A stretch of 64,000 bases of DNA from Clostridium hydrogenum (GCF_021432385.1 NZ_JAEACT010000002.1:310001-374000); one strand, 5' to 3'. Positions 44,290 through 53,482 are shown, numbered from the stretch's first letter. Notes: generated by a model from the sequence alone, not told the origin. Numbers and translations: made by a program.

Positions 44290-44802
44290 TTAACTATTTT
44301 TTATAAGAACTTTTTCTATTTCTGCAATATAAAATGTATGGTAATCTTTTTTAGGATACCATTTTTCATCTAATTCACCTACTGTAAAACATTTAGGATC
44401 AAAATCTTGTGCATATAACTTTTTACATATAATCGCAATATTTCCTTCTTCAAAATAAGGTGTATTATTTTCATGTTGAATTGTTAAATTGACTTTGGAA
44501 ATCTTATCTTCATCCCTACCAGATACAGTTCCAAGATAACTTAATTTTTTTCTAAAAGTTTCATCAAAGAATGTTAAAGAAAAAGTATCAGAATTATCTA
44601 CGAATTCTTTAGTATAACGCTGAGGTCTTATACCAATATAAACTACATTTTTAGCAAACATTATACCAAAGCCACCCCAGCTTGCAGTCATAGTATTTAC
44701 CTTATTATCCTTCTCTGCTGTAATTAACATCCAATCCTTACCTATAAGTTGAAATGTGCTTTTATTTAATTCTTCTGGTTTAATTTCTTTAAATTTATTC
44801 AT
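44290..44802 (-). CDS. Flavin reductase-like FMN-binding protein
   Basis: A 170-residue protein of the flavin reductase-like (split-barrel) family. The N-terminal part ITAEKDNKVNTMTASWGGFGIMFAKNVVYIGIRPQRYT is the FMN-binding signature. Related clostridial proteins are small FMN enzymes of unassigned substrate. Start ATG with AGGAGC. Divergent from an intact HxlR regulator, which probably controls it. Confidence 0.9.
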   Translation of the reverse strand: MNKFKEIKPEELNKSTFQLIGKDWMLITAEKDNKVNTMTASWGGFGIMFAKNVVYIGIRPQRYTKEFVDNSDTFSLTFFDETFRKKLSYLGTVSGRDEDKISKVNLTIQHENNTPYFEEGNIAIICKKLYAQDFDPKCFTVGELDEKWYPKKDYHTFYIAEIEKVLIKNS

Positions 44803-44937
44803 AATATCATTCTAGCTCCTTCTATTAATACAAATTACTTTGCAAATTCTTATTAACATGTATTATTATATACTTAATACAATGCAATACTAGTATGCAC
44901 TTTATTGTAAGATACTCACTGAAAGGAAAGTAATAAG

Positions 44938-45267
44938 ATGGATAAATGTACCGATATAAACCCCGAACCATTTGAATATACATTGTCTATAATTAGTGGT
45001 AAATGGAAAATGATTATAATGTTTTGGCTATGGCGTTGTGAAGTTATGCGTTATGGAGAATTAAAGAAATCCGTTAACGGCATTACTCATAAGATGCTAA
45101 GCAGTCAACTAAAGGAACTTGAAGCTGATAATATTATAGTACGCACGGAATACGGGCAAGTGCCACCAAGAGTGGAATATTCTTTATCTAAAAAAGGAAT
45201 ATCTCTTATGCCCATTTTAAAAGAAATGTGTATCTGGGGACATTCAAATTTTAAGAATTTATCATAA
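44938..45267 (+). CDS. HxlR-family regulator
   Basis: A 109-residue winged-helix regulator, full length for the family: EYTLSIISGKWKMIIMFWLW, RYGELKKSVNGITHKMLSSQLKELEADNII and PPRVEYSLSKKGISLMPIL. The N-terminal Cys (KCTDIN) could be a redox or aldehyde sensor as in HxlR/YodB, though YodB's Cys is at residue 6. Start ATG with GAAAGGAAAG. Divergent from the flavin reductase-like gene. Confidence 0.93.
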   Translation: MDKCTDINPEPFEYTLSIISGKWKMIIMFWLWRCEVMRYGELKKSVNGITHKMLSSQLKELEADNIIVRTEYGQVPPRVEYSLSKKGISLMPILKEMCIWGHSNFKNLS

Positions 45268-45347
45268 ACATTATTTGTTGTATCTCTTAACACTCCTATA
45301 CGATACATTACCTATAATATTGCATTTGTACAATATATATATATCAG

Positions 45348-45389
45348 AAAAAATAGTAGCCCCTTTCGCAATGGTTAGCTACTATTTTT
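45348..45389. terminator. Bidirectional terminator
   Basis: AAAAAATAGTAGC/GCTACTATTTTT with an 17-base loop, between the convergent HxlR gene and the unknown gene at 45407. T-runs on both strands. Confidence 0.85.
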
Positions 45390-45406
45390 ACATGCCTATG
45401 CAGGGT

Positions 45407-46888
45407 TTATCCTAAAAATTGTTTTGCAAAGGTGGTAAACAAACCTTGAAGTTCCTTTGCATAACTATTATCATAGCCATTCTCAAAATATGTCTGTAGA
45501 GCATTATTAAAGCTATTTTGAAATGCACTAGCACTAGAAACATCTAATTTTTTAAGCTGTGCATATGCTTCATTAGAATACGCTGTGTCTATATCTTTAT
45601 TTGAACTGCTTTCTTGATTATAAATATGCTTGTTATACTCCTGTAATAGAAGTTTTCCAGCAGAACTTGTCATATCATGCACAGCAACATAAGAGACTTC
45701 TGAATTCCCTAGTGCAGCCTTATACGCATCAACTGTATTGCTTGTATTTGAAACTGCAAATGCGTCATTAAGTACCTGTCCAGCAGAAACTATATCTTTA
45801 TAGGTAAAGTTTGTTCCAGAAATATTTGCTGTTACAGTTACCTTATTTGAGCTATAGTCCTCAAACTTCTTTGCAATATCCTCTACACTTTCGTTAGAAT
45901 AGTCAATATTATTATCTTGTTTGAACTGACTATATGCGGAAAAAAGTTGCTTCTCCATATCTACAAGTGAATTACTAATAGACGTTTCACTAGGATCATT
46001 AATGAATTTAGCCCTATTAAAAAATGTATTTAGATTGTTAGCTTGTGCATCTATGTTTTCGCCTGTATCTTTAGAATAGTATTGATTAAGCTTTTGCAAT
46101 TCTGCTTTTTCTTGAGTTTGCTGCTGCTTAGTATAAGCATCTACATCGCTAATTCCTTGTTCTTTTGCTCGTTTTGCTATATTATCACTAGAATAGGTAG
46201 CTTGAATTTCTGTTTTTGCCTTATCATAGGCTACTACAGATTCTGCAAGATAATTTCCATCACCTGTAGGTACATCTGTTAAATTGTTAGCTGCACTATG
46301 AAGATTCTGATTTTGAAGTGTCGAAAGATAGAGGTTCATTGAATCTGCAATTGGTGTTGAGTAGCTATCATATTGATGTAATGCTTCCTCATATTGGCTT
46401 TGTATTTTTTGATTTTCAGCTTGTACCTTATCAGATTCCTCATCATACTCAGCTAATGTTTCTCTGTTTTGAGGAATATTATTGCTCACTGGTTTATACG
46501 CAGAAAAAGAAGTGTCGATGTCATCTAAAATTTTTTGCTGAGAAGTCTCACCCCTATTACTTAAAGAAAAAACACCAGAATAGGTATCTTTTGAAGAACT
46601 AGGACCATTAATTTCTCCTCTGCTATTATATGTAACAAATTCATTTTCTCCAGTATTATAATCATATCTCACTAGAGCATCTTCCACATAAATTTTGCTT
46701 TTATCAAAATTAGCTGCTGGTATTGTGTCTTCCCCTGCTACAACCTCTGTGAGTTTTCCTGTTGCTGAATCAATATGTAAACATCCGATAGGTCCTTTAG
46801 AATACTCACAAGAATTATCAGGTGGTTGTTTAATAGTTATATTATTATTTGAATATAAAGCTGACGGCCTGATAGAATTAATTGACAT
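45407..46888 (-). CDS. Large hydrophilic protein of unknown function
   Basis: A 493-residue Gln/Asn/Ser-rich protein with no signal peptide or membrane span. It starts MSINSIRPSALYSNNN with GGAGGTAATAGT upstream. Residues 145-180 and 225-275 look like coiled coil (EESDKVQAENQKIQSQYEEALHQ; AYTKQQQTQEKAELQKLNQYY). The N-terminus has a style reminiscent of secreted flagellar/hook-associated proteins, which lack signal peptides, but no flagellin motif is found. It is divergent from a secreted protein gene. I do not recognise a family. Confidence 0.6.
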   Translation of the reverse strand: MSINSIRPSALYSNNNITIKQPPDNSCEYSKGPIGCLHIDSATGKLTEVVAGEDTIPAANFDKSKIYVEDALVRYDYNTGENEFVTYNSRGEINGPSSSKDTYSGVFSLSNRGETSQQKILDDIDTSFSAYKPVSNNIPQNRETLAEYDEESDKVQAENQKIQSQYEEALHQYDSYSTPIADSMNLYLSTLQNQNLHSAANNLTDVPTGDGNYLAESVVAYDKAKTEIQATYSSDNIAKRAKEQGISDVDAYTKQQQTQEKAELQKLNQYYSKDTGENIDAQANNLNTFFNRAKFINDPSETSISNSLVDMEKQLFSAYSQFKQDNNIDYSNESVEDIAKKFEDYSSNKVTVTANISGTNFTYKDIVSAGQVLNDAFAVSNTSNTVDAYKAALGNSEVSYVAVHDMTSSAGKLLLQEYNKHIYNQESSSNKDIDTAYSNEAYAQLKKLDVSSASAFQNSFNNALQTYFENGYDNSYAKELQGLFTTFAKQFLG

Positions 46889-47071
46889 ACTATTACCTCC
46901 AATATTATTTTCATTAATATATATTATCGTATATAAAATTCAACTTTATAGGTTTATTACAAAAAATTTGCATAACATGTAAATTATTTTTTTTATTTTA
47001 TTGACTCTTATTTCCATCTAATATAGAATAAAAATAAGTATATTTTTCAAATAAAAGGAAGGATGTTTAGT

Positions 47072-48421
47072 ATGAAAGGCCTAAAAAATTTTTTAAGATC
47101 TATATCACTTATAGCTATACCACTATTTTCTATGTCTACATTTTCTGTTACAGCCCATGCTAATTCAATTTCGAAAGCACATTCTAAAGCCAAACTAAGT
47201 ATTAGTTCTATAACTAAATCCGAGAAAATATCTCAGCAAAAGTTAGCTTCTCTCATTGGTTCCCATGCCAATAAAAGTTCATCAATCCAAAAATCAAACA
47301 AACTATCACTTACACCTAAACTTATACATGCAAATGATAGTTCCTCTAGCAGTTCTCAGCCCACTGTTGGTTATGACATCTTAGTTGACAACCCAAGTAG
47401 CGAGGTAAATGGTAATCTAACCATTCAAAGTAAAATAGATATTATTGCATCTGCTAACTCAGATGGCTCAAATTCATATGAAGCTCAAAACTTTGCTAAA
47501 GACATATCAATTCCTATTCTTCCATTGTCTATAACTAATTATAGTATTACTAAATTAGTTGACAATAATAATAATCTAATTGGGGCTCAATTCCAGTTTA
47601 ATACACCTGCACAATATGTCCCAATGATACAAGTTGAAAACTCTTCTAATGTTTGGTCAAGCCCTGTTTATCCAGATTTTAATATTGAACCAGCTAGTGG
47701 AAGTCGTCCAACTGCCAACTTGGATCATGCTTTACCAGGTTTAGTTCCTAAAAACTTAGCTTTTAATGTAAGTTGGACAAGTTCTCAAGCTCAAAATAGC
47801 TCCTCCACTTTAAAGAATTCCGAAACATTAATATTAAATACTGCTTCTTTAAATGACGACCTAGTATATGATAAACCTGCAAACTCTACTACAGATTTCT
47901 CAAATTGGTCCCAAAATGTTTCAATACCAGATACAGGTATATACTACGTTCTTACGAGTGTAGAAGATTCCAATGGCTATTGGTCAGATTGGAAGGCTTC
48001 TCAAGTTGAAATTGAAGATTCATCCGTCCAAGTTGTAAATCCGGTTGTAAGTGGCGATGAAGGTACCGTAAGGTGGAATATGGGATCATACCCATCATAT
48101 AAAAGCAACCTATCAATGTCTGGAACATTAGTAGATTCCTCTGGCTATATCTTACCTTATGTATCATTAAACATGCAAGTTACTGATGGCGATTCGACTA
48201 TTAGCCCTAATAGCACAACTTCTCCAACCTTTTATACTGGTGCAGATGGTACCTTTAAATATACCATGAATAATCTTCCTGTATCAATTGGTCAACAATT
48301 GCAAGTAAACTATGAAAGTGATGATTATTATGATGATTGTGTACTAGCTTTAGTATCAAATAATACAAATTTGTATACTACTCCTGTATATGGCTTTGCA
48401 TATTGGATATATACTGGCTAA
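47072..48421 (+). CDS. Secreted protein with Ig-like repeats, unknown
   Basis: A 449-residue exported protein. The signal peptide MKGLKNFLRSISLIAIPLF.. ends at TAHA-NS. Then follow a Ser/Lys-rich region (30-105), and probably three beta-sandwich domains: about 110-195, 195-320 and 325-449. The last carries the Big/CNA-like SGTLVDSSGYILPYVSLNMQV and GADGTFKYTM. There is no LPxTG or membrane anchor. ATG at 47072 is used because AAGGAAGG is about ten bases upstream. A fragment of a paralogue is at 41786. Palindrome P5 begins 13 bases after the stop. Function unknown, possibly surface or adhesion. Confidence 0.7.
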   Translation: MKGLKNFLRSISLIAIPLFSMSTFSVTAHANSISKAHSKAKLSISSITKSEKISQQKLASLIGSHANKSSSIQKSNKLSLTPKLIHANDSSSSSSQPTVGYDILVDNPSSEVNGNLTIQSKIDIIASANSDGSNSYEAQNFAKDISIPILPLSITNYSITKLVDNNNNLIGAQFQFNTPAQYVPMIQVENSSNVWSSPVYPDFNIEPASGSRPTANLDHALPGLVPKNLAFNVSWTSSQAQNSSSTLKNSETLILNTASLNDDLVYDKPANSTTDFSNWSQNVSIPDTGIYYVLTSVEDSNGYWSDWKASQVEIEDSSVQVVNPVVSGDEGTVRWNMGSYPSYKSNLSMSGTLVDSSGYILPYVSLNMQVTDGDSTISPNSTTSPTFYTGADGTFKYTMNNLPVSIGQQLQVNYESDDYYDDCVLALVSNNTNLYTTPVYGFAYWIYTG

Positions 48422-48433
48422 TAATTTAAAATT

Positions 48434-48625
48434 ATTGCGAAGTAAGAGCATTCTGGAACATTAAATAGCAGCAATAAATCTAAGAGGAATATTCTCAAAA
48501 TCCTAAGAACTTTCAATAACTCACTATCGTTCAGACAAATTGAAAGTTCTAAGTCTTTTGAGAATATTCCTCTAAGATTTATAAGCTGTTATTTAAATCG
48601 TTCCAAAACGCTCTTACTTCGCAAT
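48434..48625 (+). repeat. Large palindrome P5 directly after a stop codon
   Basis: ATTGCGAAGTAAGAGCATTC ... CGCTCTTACTTCGCAAT, 192 bases, nearly identical to P3. Its TACAGTGGGTTAAGGTGAAAATTC tail is interrupted by the IS. Confidence 0.9.
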
Positions 48626-48641
48626 TACAGTGGGTTAAGGT

Positions 48642-48649
48642 GAAAATTC
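48642..48649. repeat. IS target duplication, left copy
   Basis: GAAAATTC immediately before the IS left end; the same eight bases follow the right end at 50394-50401. Confidence 0.85.
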
Positions 48650-50393
48650 GAGGCCACTGAAAAACCGGCTGTTTTTTAAGAAAAAATGTTTCAAAAAATA
48701 TTCACAAAAATGCTAGGGTATAATCCTTAGCATTTTCCTTAAATTTACTTTTATATTCATATATAAGGATCAAAGCCTCCTTATTTACCATCTAAGATGG
48801 TAAGAATTCTTTTTAGATTAACCACAAATATTGTCACTGCACTTTGCAAGTGCATACCTTTTAGACCTGTGGCAGATGCAACATCATACCCATGTCTATG
48901 CTTTAATTCACTATTTTTAGCTTCAATCTTATAGCGTTCTTTTGATTTTTCTTGAAAATACTCACTTTCTTGAAATTTTATTTGTTCTTTATGTGGATTA
49001 GAAAGTATTGTTACAGAATAGGTTTTTGTTTTATTACCTTCTTTATAGCATCCTTTTTGTGATGGACAACATTTACATTTGTTTACATCAAAAAAATATT
49101 GTTCCATCTGATTTTTTTGGGTATTATTTTTTTTCTGAAGTGTTTTCTTGAAAGCCATATGACCTTCTTGGCATACATACATCCCAGCATCTTTGTTAAA
49201 TTCAAACTTATTTGAATTCTTTCTGTTTCCATGGGTTACACATTCACTTAATCTTGCAACTAATTTTATGTCATTTCCTTTTGCATAAACAATGTTCTCT
49301 TTTTCTGAGTATGCCGCATCTCCAATAACAGTTTCAACTTTTACACCTGCTTTTTTGCTTTTTACAATTAAAGTTTCTAATTCTTTTCCATCATGCTTTT
49401 CTCCAGAAGTTATTGTGGCTGAAGTTATTATTCTTTCTTCGCTCATTGCTATGTGAGTTTTGTAACCAAAAAATGATGTATCTGCTGTTTTATGTCCAAC
49501 CTTAGCATCTTCATCTTTTGAAAGTGTTAATTGTTCTATATCATCGTCAATAGATTCATTTAAAAGGTTTAATTTTTCTTTAACCTTAGGATACTGACTT
49601 AGATTATCATCTTCTTCAATTACCGCAATTAATTTTTTGCAATACTCAATTTGATCCTCCAATATACCGTTACTAACTTTTTTAGGAAACTTGCTTTTCA
49701 TTTCTTCATCTATTTCGTAAACAGATTTTCTTAATAGTTTTGATTGTTCAACTAAAATAGCTCTTGGCGATAACTGGTTATATCTTGCTTTAGTATGTGT
49801 AGAATCAACTATAATAGATTTACTTTTCAAAATCCCTTTTTTTATTGCGATACTAACTGTTTTGTTTATAAGAAGATCCAACATATTTGAATCCTTTAAT
49901 CGTAACTTTCTAAATTTAGTTAATGAACTTGGATCTATAACAGAAGCCTCCGGAGCTATATCCAAAAAATATTTAAAAGACATATCATATTTTGAACGTT
50001 CAACAACATCAACATCTGATAAATCAAATGTTATTTTTAGCATTAAATACTTAAACATCATTATAGGATCAATGGCTCCGCGGCCATTGTTAAAACAATA
50101 TGTATCAATAATTTCATCATAAACAAATGAAAAATCAACTAAATTTTTTATTTTTCTTAAAATGTTATCCTTTGGAATAATAAGATCATATAAATCAGTA
50201 TATGGACTCATAACTAACTTTTGTTGCTTTATCATTATTGATTTCCTCCTAAACGGTCTTCTACACATATATAATTCTATATAAATCCATAAAATCCTTT
50301 TTGAATACAAAAAACAGCTAACGAAGTTAGCTGTCAGCAGTTTTTGAAAAATACATTAATCTTTTATTCAATTAGGACTTTTTCAGTGGCCTC
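48650..50393 (-). mobile_element. IS1182-family insertion sequence, complete
   Basis: A 1744-base element bounded by inverted repeats GAGGCCACTGAAAAA (left) and TTTTTCAGTGGCCTC (right) and flanked by the direct repeat GAAAATTC. It holds a single transposase gene on the minus strand. It sits inside a composite P5-tail-C6 repeat; joining the flanks restores ...TGAAAATTCCTCCGTGCC..., the normal tail sequence. Confidence 0.92.
48781..50235 (-). CDS. IS1182-family DDE transposase
   Basis: A 484-residue transposase. N-terminal helix-turn-helix DUF772-like part (DIVERSKYDMSFKYFLDIAPEASVID-like, with DPSSLTKFRK), catalytic core with Asp in IIVDSTHTKARYN, Asp in VIGDAAYSEKEN and Glu in the C-terminal YKIEAKNSELKHRHG. 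A Cys cluster KCKCCPSQKGC precedes the last helix, as in IS1182/IS5 types. ATG at 50235 is fixed by AGGAGG nine bases upstream. The frame is intact and so the element is potentially active. Confidence 0.93.
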   Translation of the reverse strand: MIKQQKLVMSPYTDLYDLIIPKDNILRKIKNLVDFSFVYDEIIDTYCFNNGRGAIDPIMMFKYLMLKITFDLSDVDVVERSKYDMSFKYFLDIAPEASVIDPSSLTKFRKLRLKDSNMLDLLINKTVSIAIKKGILKSKSIIVDSTHTKARYNQLSPRAILVEQSKLLRKSVYEIDEEMKSKFPKKVSNGILEDQIEYCKKLIAVIEEDDNLSQYPKVKEKLNLLNESIDDDIEQLTLSKDEDAKVGHKTADTSFFGYKTHIAMSEERIITSATITSGEKHDGKELETLIVKSKKAGVKVETVIGDAAYSEKENIVYAKGNDIKLVARLSECVTHGNRKNSNKFEFNKDAGMYVCQEGHMAFKKTLQKKNNTQKNQMEQYFFDVNKCKCCPSQKGCYKEGNKTKTYSVTILSNPHKEQIKFQESEYFQEKSKERYKIEAKNSELKHRHGYDVASATGLKGMHLQSAVTIFVVNLKRILTILDGK

Positions 50394-50546
50394 GAAAATT
50401 CCTCCGTGCCTACGGAATTTTAGGGTAAAAACAGGAACTGCTACAATTGCATAAGCAATCAAAATAAGTTTTAAGATTTTCTGTAGCAAGGCGGAAGAAA
50501 ATCATCCTTCACTGTACTCTGTACTCTGTCAGTTGTACTCTGAATA
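50394..50546. repeat. IS target duplication (right copy) and mosaic repeat C6
   Basis: Begins with GAAAATTC (50394-50401) then CTCCGTGCCTACGGAATTTTAG, ACTGCTACAATTGCATAAGCAAT, TTAAGATTTTCTG, and a right array CACTGTACTCTGTACTCTGTCAGTTGTACTCTG like C1 and C2. The remainder to 50719 holds only TTTTGTGCGACAGCC, half of the GGCTGTCGCA hairpin; no gene is seen. Confidence 0.8.
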
Positions 50547-50719
50547 AAGGTTCGCAATGTTTATTATTTGTATATTAAATAATTTTGTGCGACAGCCAAT
50601 TTTTATTGAGCTTTATTACGGGCTTTTAAAAGACGTACGCCTTCACTTGTAATATGGTTCAACCATACCGTAAATAAAACACATAGTTTTCTTGTATTAG
50701 TGCTATTCTAATTTTTTCC

Positions 50720-51130
50720 TTAGATTATTATCCCCTCAAAATGATCCATTTCATGTTGAATTATCTGTGCTGCAAATCCAGTAAACACTTGCTTTTGCTT
50801 CTTAAAATTTCTATCAAGATACTCAACATCTATCATTTCATATCTCTTTGTTTTTCTAAACCCAATTAAGGATAAACAGCTCTCTTCTGTTTTATAGGGC
50901 TTTTCTTTCTTTAATATAACTGGATTTATCATAGGTACAATGAGGCCGCCTACAGTAAATACCAATATACGCTTTTTTACTCCAATCATGTTTCCCGCCA
51001 ATCCAACGCAATACTCTAAATTTGCTCTCAACGTATCTATTAAATCATCAACTACTGCTATATCATTTTTAGTTGCCTCTTCTGATTTTTGTCTTAAAAA
51101 CAACACATCTTTTACAATTGGTTTTATCAT
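50720..51130 (-). CDS. Peptide deformylase, short subclass
   Basis: A 136-residue metalloprotein of the deformylase fold. Metal motif QHEMDHFEG is intact and the metal-binding Cys is in EESCLSL. Motif one reads GLAGNMIG: the usual catalytic Gln of GLAAPQIG is Met. From memory, 136-residue Firmicute members often share the NMIG form, so this may be a subclass with altered activity. Ends HFEGIII as in that subclass. ATG at 51130 has AGAGGTGA upstream. A housekeeping deformylase presumably lies elsewhere. Confidence 0.88.
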   Translation of the reverse strand: MIKPIVKDVLFLRQKSEEATKNDIAVVDDLIDTLRANLEYCVGLAGNMIGVKKRILVFTVGGLIVPMINPVILKKEKPYKTEESCLSLIGFRKTKRYEMIDVEYLDRNFKKQKQVFTGFAAQIIQHEMDHFEGIII

Positions 51131-51276
51131 AATTTTCACCTCTTTATTCTGTAATATCAGACGCTACAATTTTTCTTAATGTTATTTTATCTGCTACAAT
51201 ATGTGGAAATTGTTCATATGGATTTTTGATCAAGCCTATCATACTCTTATAGTACTAAATATATCATTTCAAAAAA

Positions 51277-51365
51277 GTCTACGCTATTTATGATACGTTT
51301 CTCCGTAACTATCTTATCGGCATCGGTTTCAAAGAATAAGTACTTTCTTATATTCTTTTCATAAA
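51277..51365 (-). repeat. Dispersed repeat R, copy 1
   Basis: GTCTACGCTATTTATGATACGTTTCTCCGTAACTATC then GGTTTCAAAGAATAAG; closely related to copy 4 at 59855 along its full 85-90 bases. Copies occur only in the right 13 kb. The minus-strand frame is open in places (FFETDADK) in copies 1 and 4, so it could derive from a gene. Confidence 0.7.
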
Positions 51366-51395
51366 TATTATTGATAAAAATAATTGAAGAAATTA

Positions 51396-51419
51396 AAAGG
51401 CAACACCAAAGTTGCCTTT
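51396..51419 (-). terminator. Terminator of the histidine phosphatase gene
   Basis: AAAGGCAAC/GTTGCCTTT with a six-base loop and a T-rich minus-strand tail. Confidence 0.75.
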
Positions 51420-51458
51420 ATCACACATTATAAGAATATTGTAAATTAGTTCTTTTTA

Positions 51459-52019
51459 TTATGCGAAAGAGTAAAGTTCATCACTTTTTCCTATTTCATA
51501 ATGACACTCAATTATTTCACCAGGTGCAATTTTTTCTGCATATGTCAATGTTCTTATAACCATTCCATGGCATACCATAATCACTTTATTATAATTAGCA
51601 TACTTATCTGCAACCTTTTTAACTCTACTTCTTAATGAATTTAAATCTTCCCATCGTCTTTTCTCTCCGTTAGGATAGATACCTTTGCAGTTATTAAAAT
51701 CTTTTGTTAAGTCTAAACATTCTTCAAACACACGATATTGAAAGGTTAAATCAGGCATCCATTCATGTAAGTCCATCTCTACTGTCAAATCAATATTTGT
51801 CTTTTGAGAGATAATTGCAGCAGTCTGTAAAGCCCTTGTATATGGGGAAGATACAATAATATCTGCACTTTTTAATCTTGGGTCTAATGCTGTTGTCAAT
51901 GCTTGTGATATACCTTCTTTTGATAAAGGCGCCAAATCTCTGCCATGTCCTATATATCCTCTTTCATCACATGGGCTATAATCTGGTTGTCCATGTCTAA
52001 CTAAATAAAATTGTGCCAT
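51459..52019 (-). CDS. Histidine phosphatase (phosphoglycerate mutase-like)
   Basis: A 186-residue member of the histidine phosphatase branch: catalytic LVRHGQPDY near the N-terminus, Arg in SPYTRALQTA, Glu in DLHEWMPD and second His in VMVCHGMVIRTL. A broad-specificity phosphatase acting on sugar or nucleotide phosphates is more likely than a glycolytic mutase. Start ATG with GGAGGTTG. Single gene with its own terminator. Confidence 0.9.
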   Translation of the reverse strand: MAQFYLVRHGQPDYSPCDERGYIGHGRDLAPLSKEGISQALTTALDPRLKSADIIVSSPYTRALQTAAIISQKTNIDLTVEMDLHEWMPDLTFQYRVFEECLDLTKDFNNCKGIYPNGEKRRWEDLNSLRSRVKKVADKYANYNKVIMVCHGMVIRTLTYAEKIAPGEIIECHYEIGKSDELYSFA

Positions 52020-52118
52020 ATAACAACCTCCATTTAATTCGCATTTAATTAAAATTCTTAATTAATTTATTATACAACAAATAGATAAGCTTTGTTTATA
52101 AAATTTATTTCACTACTA

Positions 52119-52298
52119 TTATATAAGTAAATTTTTCTTTGAATCAACCTTATCAATAAGCTTACCAAGTTTAAAGTGTTCACAATTATTGGATATAAGA
52201 TTATACCCTCCAAAATCTGAACCCAATTTACTTTCAGCTCTTTTAATTATTTCTTTTGGTGTATATTTAGGCTTTGGGTAACTATCAATATATACTTT
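52119..52298 (-). pseudogene. LRAT/NlpC-like acyltransferase fragment
   Basis: The minus-strand frame reads YIDSYPKPKYTPKEIIKRAE, then GYNLISNNCEHFKLGKL, ending at 52119. YNLxxNNCEHF is the catalytic Cys motif of lecithin-retinol-acyltransferase-like (NlpC/P60 clan) proteins. The N-terminal half with the catalytic His is missing and a stop precedes the open part. A relic; further traces may reach to about 52370. Confidence 0.68.
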
Positions 52299-52405
52299 TC
52301 ATTAAATTTATTTTTGACCTTAAAAAAGGAGGGTCACCTCCATAATCTGGTAATCCTTCATGTTCAATAATATATTTTATTATTTACAATGCATTTAATT
52401 CCAAT

Positions 52406-52445
52406 CTGACGCTGTTATTTATGATACGTTTCACCGTATCACACC
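52406..52445 (-). repeat. Dispersed repeat R, copy 2 (partial)
   Basis: GACGCTGTTATTTATGATACGTTTCACCGTATCAC; a dyad GATACG/CGTATC lies at its centre. It is 33 bases after the stop of the GNAT gene. Confidence 0.6.
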
Positions 52446-52477
52446 TAAATGAGAAAAGGTAAAATAATGTATATTGA

Positions 52478-52963
52478 TTAATCTAAAAGTTGCAGAACAG
52501 CTACAATTTCTTCATCACACATTTCTCCATTTTCAACGAAGCCCATTGAATTATAAAGTGCTTTTGCCACCACATTTTCAGGTTCATAAGAAAGCCAACA
52601 ATATGTAGCTCGTCCACATGGCTCACCTCGTAAATATTCAATTGATGCCTGTAAAGCCTTTTTACCTAATCCCTGTCCTTGATATGTTTTATCAATCATA
52701 AAACGCCAGATACAATAGTTCCCATCAGCAATATCAGGTTCATCATCATCACCATTTGCACCATAACCAAACATAACAAAACCAACTAGGGCGTTTCCAT
52801 TGTAAATTCCAAACGGTAATGCAACACCTCCCGAAGTGATAGTAGTATATGCTTCTAAAATGCTTTCTGTATTTGTTGCTACAAAATCCAATTGATTGTT
52901 ATTCACTGATAACTTAATTATTTCCCAGATATTATTTGAATCTACTTTTCTTAATTCTATCAT
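52478..52963 (-). CDS. GNAT acetyltransferase, BltD/spermidine-type
   Basis: A 161-residue acetyltransferase. Acetyl-CoA loop YQGQGLGKKALQASIEYLRG and the later VAKALYNSMGFVENGE are the GNAT motifs; FMIDKTYQGQ and LGFVMFGYGANGDDDEPDI resemble diamine/polyamine acetyltransferases of BltD type. Start ATG with GGAGGTT. Substrate not certain. Confidence 0.88.
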   Translation of the reverse strand: MIELRKVDSNNIWEIIKLSVNNNQLDFVATNTESILEAYTTITSGGVALPFGIYNGNALVGFVMFGYGANGDDDEPDIADGNYCIWRFMIDKTYQGQGLGKKALQASIEYLRGEPCGRATYCWLSYEPENVVAKALYNSMGFVENGEMCDEEIVAVLQLLD

Positions 52964-53119
52964 AAAAAACCTCCAAATTATTTTTGATAGATTATATAAA
53001 TAATCTTAAGTTTCTTTATTCTTGCAAATTACCATTTACCTATTATGTTAATTTGTTCCTGATTTATTATAACATGCCTCGTAAAAATAGTATCTAATGA
53101 TACGCACTGCTATTTAGTA

Positions 53120-53403
53120 TTAGGATTCACAATCATATTTGCATCTGTTATATTTTGATTTTCTAACTACAGGATAAACATATGCAAACGTAAGTACTAT
53201 TACTAAAATTCTAAATCCTATTCCAATAATTCCACCCTCAGGTCCATACATTCCTCCCATTAAAGTATTATTATTTGAAGTAATACTTTGAGAAATCATA
53301 CCTGGAAATTTAAGTCCACTTACAGGAAACCCAAATATAGGTCCTTGAAAAAAATTCCACGAAAAGTGTAGTGCAATGGGAAAGATTAAATTTCTAATTT
53401 CTA
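53120..53403 (-). pseudogene. CPBP-family protease, C-terminal fragment
   Basis: From RNLIFPIALHFSWNFFQGPIFGFPVSG to the end this is the last third of a CPBP membrane protease (motif three HFSWN). Motifs one and two are absent. Upstream, an open frame continues 13-14 codons, but those codons (to 53443) come from a palindromic repeat, so there is no native start. Confidence 0.75.
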
Positions 53404-53442
53404 AATAAGCGTGAAAATCAACACTTATTTTAGACATAGCCA
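53395..53442 (-). repeat. Hairpin repeat fused to the CPBP fragment
   Basis: AAATAAGCGTGAAAATCAACACTTATTTTAGACATAGCC is an inverted copy of the AAATAAGTGTTGATTTTCACACTTATTT unit at 41953. It lies exactly at the break of the CPBP gene. Confidence 0.75.
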
Positions 53443-53445
53443 AAT

Positions 53446-53482
53446 AAAAAAGCTCTTATCCTTTTTATAAGGTAAGAGTTTT
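53446..53482 (-). terminator. Terminator of the regulator-peptide unit
   Basis: AAAACTCTTACC/GGATAAGAGCTTTT with TTTATTT after it on the minus strand; 60 bases after the peptide stop. Confidence 0.75.

Noticed and set aside
46043..46602. Plus-strand ORFs opposite the 493-residue gene
   Set aside because: They lack ribosome sites and resemble the complementary frame of the coiled-coil coding region.
50720..51130. Inactive deformylase because of the Gln to Met change
   Set aside because: I recall the same NMIG form in many short Firmicute deformylases, so loss of activity in this gene cannot be claimed.
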